Assembly: GCF_021458635.1 (NCBI RefSeq)
Contig: NZ_JAIRDQ010000002.1
Coordinates: 806,001 to 870,000 of the forward strand
Direction: 5' to 3'
Source: Bradyrhizobium monzae
Lineage (GTDB): Bacteria; Pseudomonadota; Alphaproteobacteria; Rhizobiales; Xanthobacteraceae
Length of the DNA: 64,000 nucleotides
In this document: piece by piece, positions 42,847 through 50,525 of the stretch
Numbering within the stretch: position 1 is the first letter of the stretch
Layout of the letters: each line of letters opens with the position of its first letter
Made by a program: the position numbers and the translations under genes
The notes under the pieces: model-generated
Database searches by the model: none
Told to the model about the DNA's origin: nothing
Seen by the model: the letters and a program-made list of their open reading frames with translations, nothing else

Positions 42847-44466
42847 ATGCCAAGGCGGCTCGAAGGTGAGTTTGACTACATTGTCGTGGGCGCCGGCACG
42901 GCCGGCTGCATCGTTGCCAACCGGCTGTCGGCCGAGCCCAAAAACCGCGTCCTCATTATCGAGGCCGGTGGGGATGACAATTGGATCTGGTTCCATATTC
43001 CGGTCGGCTATCTCTTCGCGATCGGCAATCCGCGCTCGGACTGGATGTTCAAGACCGAGGCCGAGCCGGGGCTGAACGGCCGCGCGCTCGCCTATCCCCG
43101 CGGCAGGGTGATCGGCGGCTCTTCCGCGATCAACGCCATGATCTCGATGCGCGGCCAGGCCGCCGATTACGATCACTGGCGCCAGCTCGGCATGACCGGC
43201 TGGGGCTATGATGACGTGCTGCCGCTGTTCCGGCGGCTCGAGGATCACTTCCTGGGCGCAAGCGAGCATCACGGCGCCGGCGGCGGCTGGCGCATCGAGG
43301 CGCCGCGGCTGTCCTGGGACGTTCTCGATGCCGTTGGTGATGCTGCCGAGGAAATGGGCATCAAGCGCATCCCGGATTTCAACACCGGCGACAACGAAGG
43401 CACGAGCTATTTCCACGTCAACCAGAAGCGCGGCCGGCGCTGGTCGTCGGCGCGCGGCTTCCTCAAGCCGGCGTTGAACCGGCCGAACCTGCGGCTCGAG
43501 AAGAACGTGCTGGTCGACCGCCTGATCATCGAGCAGGGCCGCGCCGTCGGTGTGCGCTTCATCCAGAAGGGCGAGATCATCGAGGCGCGTGCAAAGCGCG
43601 AGGTGGTTCTCTCGGCAGGCTCGATCGGCTCGGTGCAGGTGCTGCATCGCTCCGGTATCGGGCCCGCCGACTGGCTGTCGCCGCTCGGCATCGACATCGT
43701 GATGGACAAGCCCGGCGTCGGGCGCAATCTGCAGGACCATCTCCAGCAGCGCGCGATCTACAAGGTCGAGGGCGTGCGGACGCTGAACGAGACCTATTAC
43801 AACCTGTTCCGCCGCGGCCTGATGGGGCTCGACTACGCCTTCCGCCGCCGCGGCCCGCTGACCATGGCGCCGTCGCAGCTCGGCATTTTCACACGTTCCG
43901 ACGCGACACGCGCGCGCGCCAACATCCAGTTCCACGTGCAGCCGCTGTCGCTCGACAAGTTCGGCGATCCCCTGCATCGCTTCCCGGCGATCACGGTGAG
44001 CGCCTGCAACCTCCAGCCGACCTCGCGCGGCACTGTGCGGCTGCGCTCGGCGACGCCGGACGAAAAGCCGATCATCGCGCCGAACTATCTGTCGACCGAT
44101 GACGACCGCCGGGTTGGCGCCGACGCCATCCGCACCACGCGCCGCCTGATGCAGCAGAAGGCGCTGGCAAAATATCGTCCGAGCGAATACCTGCCCGGCC
44201 CCACCGTCGGCGATGACGATGCCTCGTTGGCAAAAGCCGCCGGGGATATCGGCACCACCATCTTCCATCCCGTCGGCACGGCGAAAATGGGCTCGGTGAG
44301 CGATCCCATGGCCGTGGTCGACGAGCGCCTGCGCTTCTATGGCCTCAGCGGCCTTCGCATCATCGATGCCTCGATCATGCCGACGATCACCTCGGGCAAT
44401 ACCAACACCCCGACCGCGATGATCGCCGAGAAGGGCGCTGCGATGATCATGGAGGATGCGAAGTAG
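42847..44466 (+). CDS. GMC-family FAD oxidoreductase (choline-dehydrogenase-like)
   Basis: A 539-residue flavoenzyme. The FAD Rossmann motif VVGAGTAGC is at about 13-21, the GMC signature region YPRGRVIGGSSAINAMI at about 85-101, and the second GMC segment (SAGSIGSVQVLHRSGIG) at about 255-271. The C-terminal catalytic His lies in FHPVGTAKMG, with NTNTPTAMIAEK closing the FAD site. GMC members oxidise alcohols such as choline or polyols; this substrate is not fixed. ATG 42847 has GGAAG upstream. The alpha/beta hydrolase gene follows 12 bp downstream, so the two share an operon. Confidence 0.88.
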   Translation: MPRRLEGEFDYIVVGAGTAGCIVANRLSAEPKNRVLIIEAGGDDNWIWFHIPVGYLFAIGNPRSDWMFKTEAEPGLNGRALAYPRGRVIGGSSAINAMISMRGQAADYDHWRQLGMTGWGYDDVLPLFRRLEDHFLGASEHHGAGGGWRIEAPRLSWDVLDAVGDAAEEMGIKRIPDFNTGDNEGTSYFHVNQKRGRRWSSARGFLKPALNRPNLRLEKNVLVDRLIIEQGRAVGVRFIQKGEIIEARAKREVVLSAGSIGSVQVLHRSGIGPADWLSPLGIDIVMDKPGVGRNLQDHLQQRAIYKVEGVRTLNETYYNLFRRGLMGLDYAFRRRGPLTMAPSQLGIFTRSDATRARANIQFHVQPLSLDKFGDPLHRFPAITVSACNLQPTSRGTVRLRSATPDEKPIIAPNYLSTDDDRRVGADAIRTTRRLMQQKALAKYRPSEYLPGPTVGDDDASLAKAAGDIGTTIFHPVGTAKMGSVSDPMAVVDERLRFYGLSGLRIIDASIMPTITSGNTNTPTAMIAEKGAAMIMEDAK

Positions 44467-44478
44467 CATCCAATCACC

Positions 44479-45405
44479 ATGATCAGTCAGCGCTTTTCCA
44501 TCGGCCCGGCCGGCGCAGAGATCGCCATGTTGCGGTGGGGCGAGAGCGGCAAGCCACCCGCTCTGCTCGTGCACGGCACCGGCTTCGTCGCCGACGTCTG
44601 GAACGAGGTCGCGCGCGACCTCGCATCGACCTACACCGTCTATGGGCTCGATCGCCGCGGCCATGGCGCCAGCCACAAGCCCCGCACCTATCACTTTGCG
44701 GACTATGCCGACGACATCTGCCGGGTGATCGATGCGCTGGGCTTGCGCGACGTCTACGGCATCGGCCACAGCGCAGGAGCGACCGATCTGCTGTTGGCAG
44801 CGAAGCTGCTGCCGGGATGTTTCACACGCCTGTTCGTGATGGAGCCGACCGTGATGAGCCCACACGCGGCACGCGATCCATCCGTGGGATTGAGCGAACA
44901 ATCGCTGTCCCGCGTGCAGGGCGCGCTGCGCCGGCAGGCGGAGTTCGACAGTCACGACGCCGTCTTCAAGCGCTACCGTGCCGCGCCCGCTTTTGCGGAT
45001 TGGACCGAGGCTTCGCTCTGGGCCTATGTGCGGCACGGCTTTGCGCCACTCGACAATGGCCGGGTGCGGCTTTGCTGCACGCCTGAGATCGAGTCGGCGA
45101 TGCTGCGTCCGATCTATGAGGCGATGGAGCAGGTTTACGTCGGCGACGCGCGCGGCAATCCGTTCGCCTGGTTCGGGGAGATCGAATGCCCCGTGATGGT
45201 GACCGCCGCCGAGACCTCGGGGCTGGTCTATAAGGAGATGGCGGCGCGCGCCGTGGCGCTCATCCCGCAGGCCCGGACCCTTGCTTTCGAAGGCGCCGGC
45301 CACTGTGTGGCGCAGGAAGCCCCCGCCCCTCGTGCTGCAGGCGGTCCGGGAATTTTCTGCGTAGATCCCCGCTCATGTCCCCACGGGCTCAAACGGCGTG
45401 TGTGA
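44479..45405 (+). CDS. alpha/beta-hydrolase with probable 3' frameshift
   Basis: A 308-residue frame. The nucleophile elbow GHSAGA carries Ser98, with the oxyanion segment LLVHGTGF near residue 30 and the catalytic His in GAGHCVAQE near residue 275. After EAPA the frame runs into an unlikely Pro/Gly/Cys-rich tail. In the +1 frame the same DNA reads LVLQAVREFSA and stops at TAG 45362-45364, the normal end for such enzymes. One extra C in the CCCC run at 45326-45329 explains this. The rest of the protein is intact and the catalytic triad is complete, so function is probably little affected. It forms an operon with the GMC oxidoreductase gene. Confidence 0.8.
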   Translation: MISQRFSIGPAGAEIAMLRWGESGKPPALLVHGTGFVADVWNEVARDLASTYTVYGLDRRGHGASHKPRTYHFADYADDICRVIDALGLRDVYGIGHSAGATDLLLAAKLLPGCFTRLFVMEPTVMSPHAARDPSVGLSEQSLSRVQGALRRQAEFDSHDAVFKRYRAAPAFADWTEASLWAYVRHGFAPLDNGRVRLCCTPEIESAMLRPIYEAMEQVYVGDARGNPFAWFGEIECPVMVTAAETSGLVYKEMAARAVALIPQARTLAFEGAGHCVAQEAPAPRAAGGPGIFCVDPRSCPHGLKRRV

Positions 45406-45501
45406 TCCCACCTCACGAAAACGTCATCGCCTCCAGGAATAAACCCACCCCTCCCCTGATCACCTCCTCGACGCCCAATTCCGGGCAAAAGGAGACGTGC
45501 G

Positions 45502-46446
45502 ATGAGCGGACACGATCACGGGGAAGACGGCGTCAGCCGCCGCAAGGTGCTGGAATGCATGACTTGGGCCGGCACCGGGGTGCTCTGGACCATCACGGGC
45601 GGCGTGCCGCGCTCGCTCGGCATCATCGATTCCGCAGAGGCCGCAACCGCCACCGCGCCCGGCATGACCTTCCTCCAGATCAGCGATAGCCATGTCGGCT
45701 TCGACAAGCCGGCCAACCCCAATGCGCTGGGTACGCTGGAGGAAGCCGTCAACAAGATCAATGCGATGCCGGTCAAGCCATCGTTCATGATCCACACCGG
45801 CGACATCACCCATCTGTCGAAAGCCTCCGAGTTCGACAACGCCGATCGCATCATCTCGCAGTCCAAGCTGGACGTGCACTACGTGCCCGGCGAGCACGAC
45901 TTCCTCGACGAGGAAGTGAAGTTTTATCGCGATCGCTACGGCCGCGGCACCAAGGGTGCGGGCTGGTACTCGTTTGACGCCGGCGGCGTGCACTTCGTCG
46001 GTCTCGTCAACGTCGTCGACCTCAAGGGCGGCGGTCTCGGCAATCTCGGCGCCGAGCAGCTCGCCTGGCTCGAAGACGACCTCCGCGGCAAGTCGAAATC
46101 CACGCCTGTCGTTCTGTTTGCGCACATTCCGCTCTGGACCGTCTATCCGGAATGGGGCTGGGGCACCGAGGACGGCGGTCGCGCGCTCGAATACGTCAAG
46201 GGTTTCGGCTCGGTCACGGTACTGAACGGCCACATCCACCAGGTGATGCAGAAGGTCGAGGGCAACGTCACCTTCCACACCGCGCGCTCGACCGCCTTCC
46301 CGCAGCCGGCGCCGGGCACCGCCGCCTCGCCCGGACCAATGAAGGTCGAGGACGCCAAGCTCCGTTCGATGCTCGGGGTCGCCAGCATCAACTTCAAGCA
46401 GAACGAGCAGCGGCTCGCGATCATCGACACGCCGCTGCAGGGTTGA
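45502..46446 (+). CDS. exported metallophosphoesterase (calcineurin-like)
   Basis: A 314-residue protein. A twin-arginine-type leader (SRRKVLECM, Arg13-Arg14) is followed by a hydrophobic stretch and cleavage near AEA. The metallophosphatase motifs are all present: ISDSHVG (Asp62, His64), HTGDITH, VPGEHD (a GNHD variant), FAHIPLW and NGHIHQ. It should bind two metals in the periplasm and cleave a phosphomonoester or phosphodiester. It is the first gene of an operon with a cupredoxin, an ECF sigma factor and its anti-sigma. The ATG at 45502 follows AAAGGAG. A GGAATAAA sequence at 45436 could be part of an ECF promoter, but I see no clear partner box. Confidence 0.88.
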   Translation: MSGHDHGEDGVSRRKVLECMTWAGTGVLWTITGGVPRSLGIIDSAEAATATAPGMTFLQISDSHVGFDKPANPNALGTLEEAVNKINAMPVKPSFMIHTGDITHLSKASEFDNADRIISQSKLDVHYVPGEHDFLDEEVKFYRDRYGRGTKGAGWYSFDAGGVHFVGLVNVVDLKGGGLGNLGAEQLAWLEDDLRGKSKSTPVVLFAHIPLWTVYPEWGWGTEDGGRALEYVKGFGSVTVLNGHIHQVMQKVEGNVTFHTARSTAFPQPAPGTAASPGPMKVEDAKLRSMLGVASINFKQNEQRLAIIDTPLQG

Positions 46447-46459
46447 ACGGAAGCTGACA

Positions 46460-46789
46460 ATGAAGACACTCAATCGCCGCGACTTCGGGGTCGCTGTGGC
46501 CGCGGCCATCCTGCTACCCGTCACGACCGCTCGTGCCGACGACACCAACATGGAGGTGCATATCGACAATTTCGTCTTCCAGCCGCCGGAACTCAAGATC
46601 AAGGTCGGCACGACCGTGACCTGGACCAACCGGGACGACATCCCCCACACCGTGGTGTCCGCCGGCAAGTTCAGGTCCAAGACCCTGGACACCGACGACA
46701 AGTTCACGTTCACCTTCACCAATGCGGGCGACTACAAGTATTTTTGTTCGTTGCACCCGCACATGACCGGGATGATCAAGGTTGAGTAA
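46460..46789 (+). CDS. periplasmic cupredoxin, type 1 copper protein
   Basis: A 109-residue protein with an N-terminal export signal (NRRDFGVAVAAAILLPVTTARA) and a mature part of about 83 residues. Type 1 copper ligands are His63 (IPHTVV), Cys96, His99 and Met102 in CSLHPHM. It resembles amicyanin/pseudoazurin-type small blue proteins. It may carry electrons or buffer copper in the periplasm. GGAAG precedes the ATG. The gene starts 13 bp after the metallophosphoesterase stop and is followed by the ECF sigma gene. Confidence 0.88.
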   Translation: MKTLNRRDFGVAVAAAILLPVTTARADDTNMEVHIDNFVFQPPELKIKVGTTVTWTNRDDIPHTVVSAGKFRSKTLDTDDKFTFTFTNAGDYKYFCSLHPHMTGMIKVE

Positions 46790-46928
46790 CGTCTCCAACC
46801 AAGGCATCTCTGTCTTGCCCGGCCGGTGGTCCCACGCCGGCCGGGCTCGCGTGCCTTCGGTCAAACCCAACACCGACACGAAGCACGCAACGACGTACGA
46901 AACGCAGCAAGAGGCAAAGCGAGAGGCG

Positions 46929-47477
46929 ATGCCCGTCAGCGACGATTTCCAGAAGGCGCAGCGCTTCCGCGAGGCGGCACTCCCCTATCTCGACGACGTC
47001 TACACGCTCGCACGCTACCTGCTGCGCGACGCCTCCGACGCGGAGGACGCGGTGCAGGAATGCTATTTGCGCGCGCTGAAGCACTTCGACAGCTATCGCG
47101 GGCCGGCGATGAAGCCGTGGCTGTTCGCGATCCTGCGCAATGTCTGCAACGCCGAATATGCCAGACGCGCGCACTCGCACGCCGCGATCGAGGACACGCC
47201 CGCCGCCGCCGACCAGACGCCGATGTGGCAGGAGAACGAGGCGAGCCCGGAGACGGAGGTGCTGCGCAGCCGCGACGCCGGCGCCATTCGCAAGATGATC
47301 GACGCGCTCGCCGAGCCATTCAAGGAAACCTTCGTGCTGCGGGAGATCAATAACCTGTCCTATCGTGAAATTGCAGAAGCCGTCGGTGCCCCCGTCGGCA
47401 CCGTGATGTCCCGCCTCGCCCGCGCCCGCGCCATGCTGCGCGCGGCCTGGACGGCGGAAGAGGAGCACTCGAAATGA
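46929..47477 (+). CDS. ECF RNA polymerase sigma factor
   Basis: A 182-residue sigma factor. Region 2 is at about 25-85 (DAEDAVQECYLRALKHFDSY, MKPWLFAILRNVCNAEY). Region 4 is at about 125-175 (LAEPFKETFVLREINNLS, helix-turn-helix YREIAEAVGAPVGTVMSRL). The frame is open to a TTG at 46782, but ATG 46929 has GCGAGAGG just upstream and gives a normal length. Its stop overlaps the anti-sigma start (ATGA). Placement after a metallophosphatase and a cupredoxin suggests control of envelope or copper/redox genes, including its own operon (inference). Confidence 0.9.
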   Translation: MPVSDDFQKAQRFREAALPYLDDVYTLARYLLRDASDAEDAVQECYLRALKHFDSYRGPAMKPWLFAILRNVCNAEYARRAHSHAAIEDTPAAADQTPMWQENEASPETEVLRSRDAGAIRKMIDALAEPFKETFVLREINNLSYREIAEAVGAPVGTVMSRLARARAMLRAAWTAEEEHSK

Positions 47478-48238
47478 CCTGCGACGAAGCAAAAATCCTG
47501 CTTCACGCGCTGCTCGACAACGAACTCGATGCCGGCCATGCGCGCGAGGTCGAAGCCCATATCGCCGGCTGCCCAGCGTGCACGGCCGAGTTGGCGGCAC
47601 AGCGCGACATGAAGCGCGTGTTGGCCGATACCAGGCTGCACTACACCGCGCCGGCAAGCCTGCGCGCGCGTATCGAGGCATCGATGCCGCAGGCGCGACC
47701 GCAGCCGAGCCGACGTTCCGTGCTGCGCGGTTTCGCGATGGGCTCGGCGGTCTCGGCGCTCGCCGCCTCCGGCGTCGTCGCCGTCGTGCTGCGCCAGGAC
47801 GACCAGCAGCGCGTCCTCGAGGAAGTCGTCTCCGCGCATCTGCGCTCGCTCCAGGCCGGCCACCTCATCGACGTCGTCTCGACTGACCAGCACACGGTCA
47901 AGCCCTGGTTCAACGGCAAGCTCGACGTCGCCCCGCCCGTGATCGACCTCACCGCGCAAGGTTTTACGCTGGTCGGCGGCCGGCTCGACTATGTCGATGC
48001 GCGCGCTATCGGCGCCGTCGTCTACCGACGCCGGCAGCACATCATCAATTTGTTCGTCTCGCAGACCGCGAGCAGCGAGCACCGGCCGCCGAAGACGCAG
48101 ACCATGCAGGGTTTCAACTGCCGCCGCTGGGGCGAGCGCGGCCTGAACTTCTGGGCCGTCAGCGATATCGGCGGCGACGAGCTCACCGAATTCGTCGACA
48201 AGTTCGAGGCTGGGATGAAGGCGAGTGTGGCGGGGTAG
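47474..48238 (+). CDS. membrane anti-sigma factor with zinc (ZAS) domain
   Basis: A 254-residue protein. Residues 1-45 form a zinc-binding anti-sigma domain: Cys3, His29, Cys33 and Cys36 in HIAGCPAC. One membrane helix lies at about 85-105 (GFAMGSAVSALAASGVVAVV). The rest is periplasmic. Translation is coupled to the upstream ECF sigma gene. The zinc site suggests that oxidation of the cysteines or loss of zinc releases the sigma factor. A palindromic repeat follows the stop codon by 12 bp. Confidence 0.9.
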   Translation: MTCDEAKILLHALLDNELDAGHAREVEAHIAGCPACTAELAAQRDMKRVLADTRLHYTAPASLRARIEASMPQARPQPSRRSVLRGFAMGSAVSALAASGVVAVVLRQDDQQRVLEEVVSAHLRSLQAGHLIDVVSTDQHTVKPWFNGKLDVAPPVIDLTAQGFTLVGGRLDYVDARAIGAVVYRRRQHIINLFVSQTASSEHRPPKTQTMQGFNCRRWGERGLNFWAVSDIGGDELTEFVDKFEAGMKASVAG

Positions 48239-48250
48239 CGTCAGTCACCT

Positions 48251-48330
48251 CGTCATTGCGAGCGAAGCGAAGCAATCCAGACCGTCATCGCGGAAAGACT
48301 CTGGATTGCTTCGCTGCGCTCGCAATGACG
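48251..48330. repeat. dispersed palindromic repeat, copy B
   Basis: The same element as at 31064-31143. CGTCATTGCGAGCG starts the left arm, CGCTCGCAATGACG ends the right arm, and GAAGCAATCCAG / CTGGATTGCTTC pair inside. It sits between the convergent anti-sigma gene and hpnO, as copy A sits between SDR and dnaE2. It may mark transcript 3' ends of both genes. Confidence 0.9.
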
Positions 48331-48355
48331 ATGGCCGAGACGCCTCGGCAAGTGA

Positions 48356-49747
48356 TCAGGCCGACCGCCGCACCGCGTTATCCACCAGCGTCTTGCCGAG
48401 CGACCAGATCGCACCGGGGACCTTGTGGCTGCCGGCGATGACGTCGTCGAAGGCGCGCTCGATCCAGCTGCAGTCTTCTTCGGTAATGGTGAGCGGCGGC
48501 AACAGCTTGATGGTGTGGCTGCCGTGGCCGGCGACCTGCGTCAGTATCTTGTGATCCTTGAACAGCGGCACCGTGATGAGCTGGCAGAACAGGCCCTTGT
48601 TGGCGGCCTCCAGCACGTTCCAGGACGCCCGCAGCCGCAGCGATTTCGGCGGGCCGAACTCGATGCCGATCATCAGGCCTTTGCCGCGCACTTCCTTCAT
48701 CAGCTCGTAGCCGGGCACCATGCGGGTGAGCGCGAGGCGAAGCTCGGCGCCGCGCTTGGCGGCGGACTCGATCAGCTTCTCCGATTCCATCACGTCGAGG
48801 GCGGCGATGCCGGCGGCCATCGCGAGATCGTTCTTGGAGAAGGTCGAACCGTGCACCACGGCGCGGTCCATCTGGTTGAAGATCTTGTCGAAGATGCTCT
48901 TGCGCGTCAGCACCGCGCCGACCGGCACGTGGCCGCCCGACAGTGACTTCGACAGCAGCACCATGTCGGGCTCGACGTTCCAGTGCTCGACGGCGAGGAA
49001 ACGGCCGGTGCGGCCCATGCCGGTCTGGATCTCGTCGGCGACGAACAGAGTGCCGTACTTCTTGCAGAGCGCGGCCGCGCCCGGCAGGAACTCGTCGGAG
49101 GGCATGTTGACGCCCTTGCCCTGGATCGGCTCGACGACGAAGGCCGCGACCTCGCGCGAGGCCAGCGCCTTCTCGAGCGCGGCGAGATCGTTGAAAGGAA
49201 CCGAGGTGCAGCCCGGCAGCAGCGGCTCGAAGCCGGTGCGGAAGTTCGAATCACCGGTCAGCGACAGCGCGCCATAGGTCAGGCCGTGATAGCCGTGGGC
49301 GCAGTAGACGATGCCGGGGCGGCCCGTAGCCCCGCGGGCGAACTTGATCGCCGCCTCGACACATTCGGCGCCGGAATTGGCAAAGAACACCTTGTCGAGG
49401 TAGGGAACGTATTTCAACAGCCGCTCGGCGAGCACGCCGGCCAGCACCGAAACGTCGAACTGGACAAGATTGGGCAGATCGGCATCGAGCACGCTTTTCA
49501 GGGCGTCGCGCATCACCGGATGATTGCGCCCGATTGCGAACACGCCAAAGCCGGACAAGAGGTCGAGATAACGCGCCCCCTCGCGATCGTAGAGGTACTG
49601 CCCCTGCCCCCTCTGGAAACCGACATCGTAGCCGATGGTCTTGAGAACCCGGACGAACTGCTCGTTCAGATACCGATTATGCAGGGTGCTGCGCTGGGCC
49701 TGACGGTCCGCGAACAACTGAGACATGTCTGGATTTGGACTGTTCAT
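48356..49747 (-). CDS. hpnO: HpnO, aminobacteriohopanetriol synthase (class III aminotransferase)
   Basis: A 463-residue PLP enzyme of the class III aminotransferase fold. Motifs: FANSGAECVEAAIKFARG near 122-139, VADEIQTGMGRTGRF near 237-251, and the PLP lysine in LLSKSLSGGHVPVG near 264-277. Among class III aminotransferases the context of a hopanoid locus supports HpnO, which converts the ribosyl-derived aldehyde of hopanoids to aminobacteriohopanetriol. It is convergent with the anti-sigma gene across a palindrome and divergent from the DUF2147 gene. A pure sequence reading would fit acetylornithine or ornithine aminotransferases, but context favours HpnO. Confidence 0.88.
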   Translation of the reverse strand: MNSPNPDMSQLFADRQAQRSTLHNRYLNEQFVRVLKTIGYDVGFQRGQGQYLYDREGARYLDLLSGFGVFAIGRNHPVMRDALKSVLDADLPNLVQFDVSVLAGVLAERLLKYVPYLDKVFFANSGAECVEAAIKFARGATGRPGIVYCAHGYHGLTYGALSLTGDSNFRTGFEPLLPGCTSVPFNDLAALEKALASREVAAFVVEPIQGKGVNMPSDEFLPGAAALCKKYGTLFVADEIQTGMGRTGRFLAVEHWNVEPDMVLLSKSLSGGHVPVGAVLTRKSIFDKIFNQMDRAVVHGSTFSKNDLAMAAGIAALDVMESEKLIESAAKRGAELRLALTRMVPGYELMKEVRGKGLMIGIEFGPPKSLRLRASWNVLEAANKGLFCQLITVPLFKDHKILTQVAGHGSHTIKLLPPLTITEEDCSWIERAFDDVIAGSHKVPGAIWSLGKTLVDNAVRRSA

Positions 49748-49889
49748 CCGCTACATACTTCGGTTGAGGGCCGCTTCGTCAACTGAAAACGGTCAGCAAA
49801 CGGAAAAGGGTCTGTGCGGCCTTTTGCCCTTTTTCGGACCATCTTCGCAAGCACAGCTTTAAACCATGTTGCACTGCCAAGGAACACTC

Positions 49890-50525
49890 ATGCGTTTGGC
49901 CATTTACACCGGAATAATACTGGCAGGCGGTTACGCCAGCCTGACACCGGCGCTCGCCGCCGATCCCACCGGCGACTGGCGGGTCGCCGATGGCGTTGCC
50001 AATGTCCGTGTCGCTCAATGCAATGGCAGCATGTGGGGCGCGGTTTCCTGGGAAAAGCAGTCCGGCGGACGCGACGAGAACAACCCGGATGTCTCAAAAA
50101 AGAACAGGCCGACACTGGGCATGGCGATCCTGATCGACATGAAGAAAACGGCCGGCGCCGAGCAGTGGGAAGGCCAAGTCTACAACGCGAAGGATGGCCA
50201 GCTCTACAGCGCGACCATCACGCCCACAGGCGCCGATAAGCTTGAAATCAAGGGCTGCGTGATGGGCTTTCTATGCGGCGGAGAGACCTGGACCCGCGTT
50301 GGTCCGCCGATCCCTTTGAGCACCGCCAACGCCATGGCCAAGGGTGCGCCAAAAACCACCGGAGCGGCGCCCAAGGCTGCGCCAGCGCCAGGCGCCGCAG
50401 CACCTGCGCCGGCGACGGCGGCTCCGAAGAGCGCAGTCGCCGCCAAGCCTGGCCAGAAGAGCGCAGCCGCCGATTCCGTCGGCGATATCTGCCTACTCCC
50501 GGAGATTGCGGGGTTTGCCCATTAG
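49890..50525 (+). CDS. exported DUF2147 protein
   Basis: A 211-residue protein with a signal peptide (AIYTGIILAGGYASLTPALA). A DUF2147 domain follows at about 25-135 (DPTGDWRVADGVANVRVAQC, MWGAVSWEK). Then comes an Ala/Pro/Lys-rich low-complexity tail with one Cys near the end. ATG 49890 is preferred over the upstream 49866 because of AAGGA six bases before it. It sits between hpnO (divergent) and hpnN (convergent), with a 33-base 3' overlap with hpnN. A role in lipid or cell-envelope homeostasis with hopanoids is possible, but only by position. Confidence 0.8.
   Translation: MRLAIYTGIILAGGYASLTPALAADPTGDWRVADGVANVRVAQCNGSMWGAVSWEKQSGGRDENNPDVSKKNRPTLGMAILIDMKKTAGAEQWEGQVYNAKDGQLYSATITPTGADKLEIKGCVMGFLCGGETWTRVGPPIPLSTANAMAKGAPKTTGAAPKAAPAPGAAAPAPATAAPKSAVAAKPGQKSAAADSVGDICLLPEIAGFAH

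Noticed and set aside
45436..45460. GGAATAAA as an ECF promoter upstream of the metallophosphoesterase operon
   Set aside because: Only the -35-like half is visible; no convincing -10 partner at 16-17 bases, so it is not listed as a feature.
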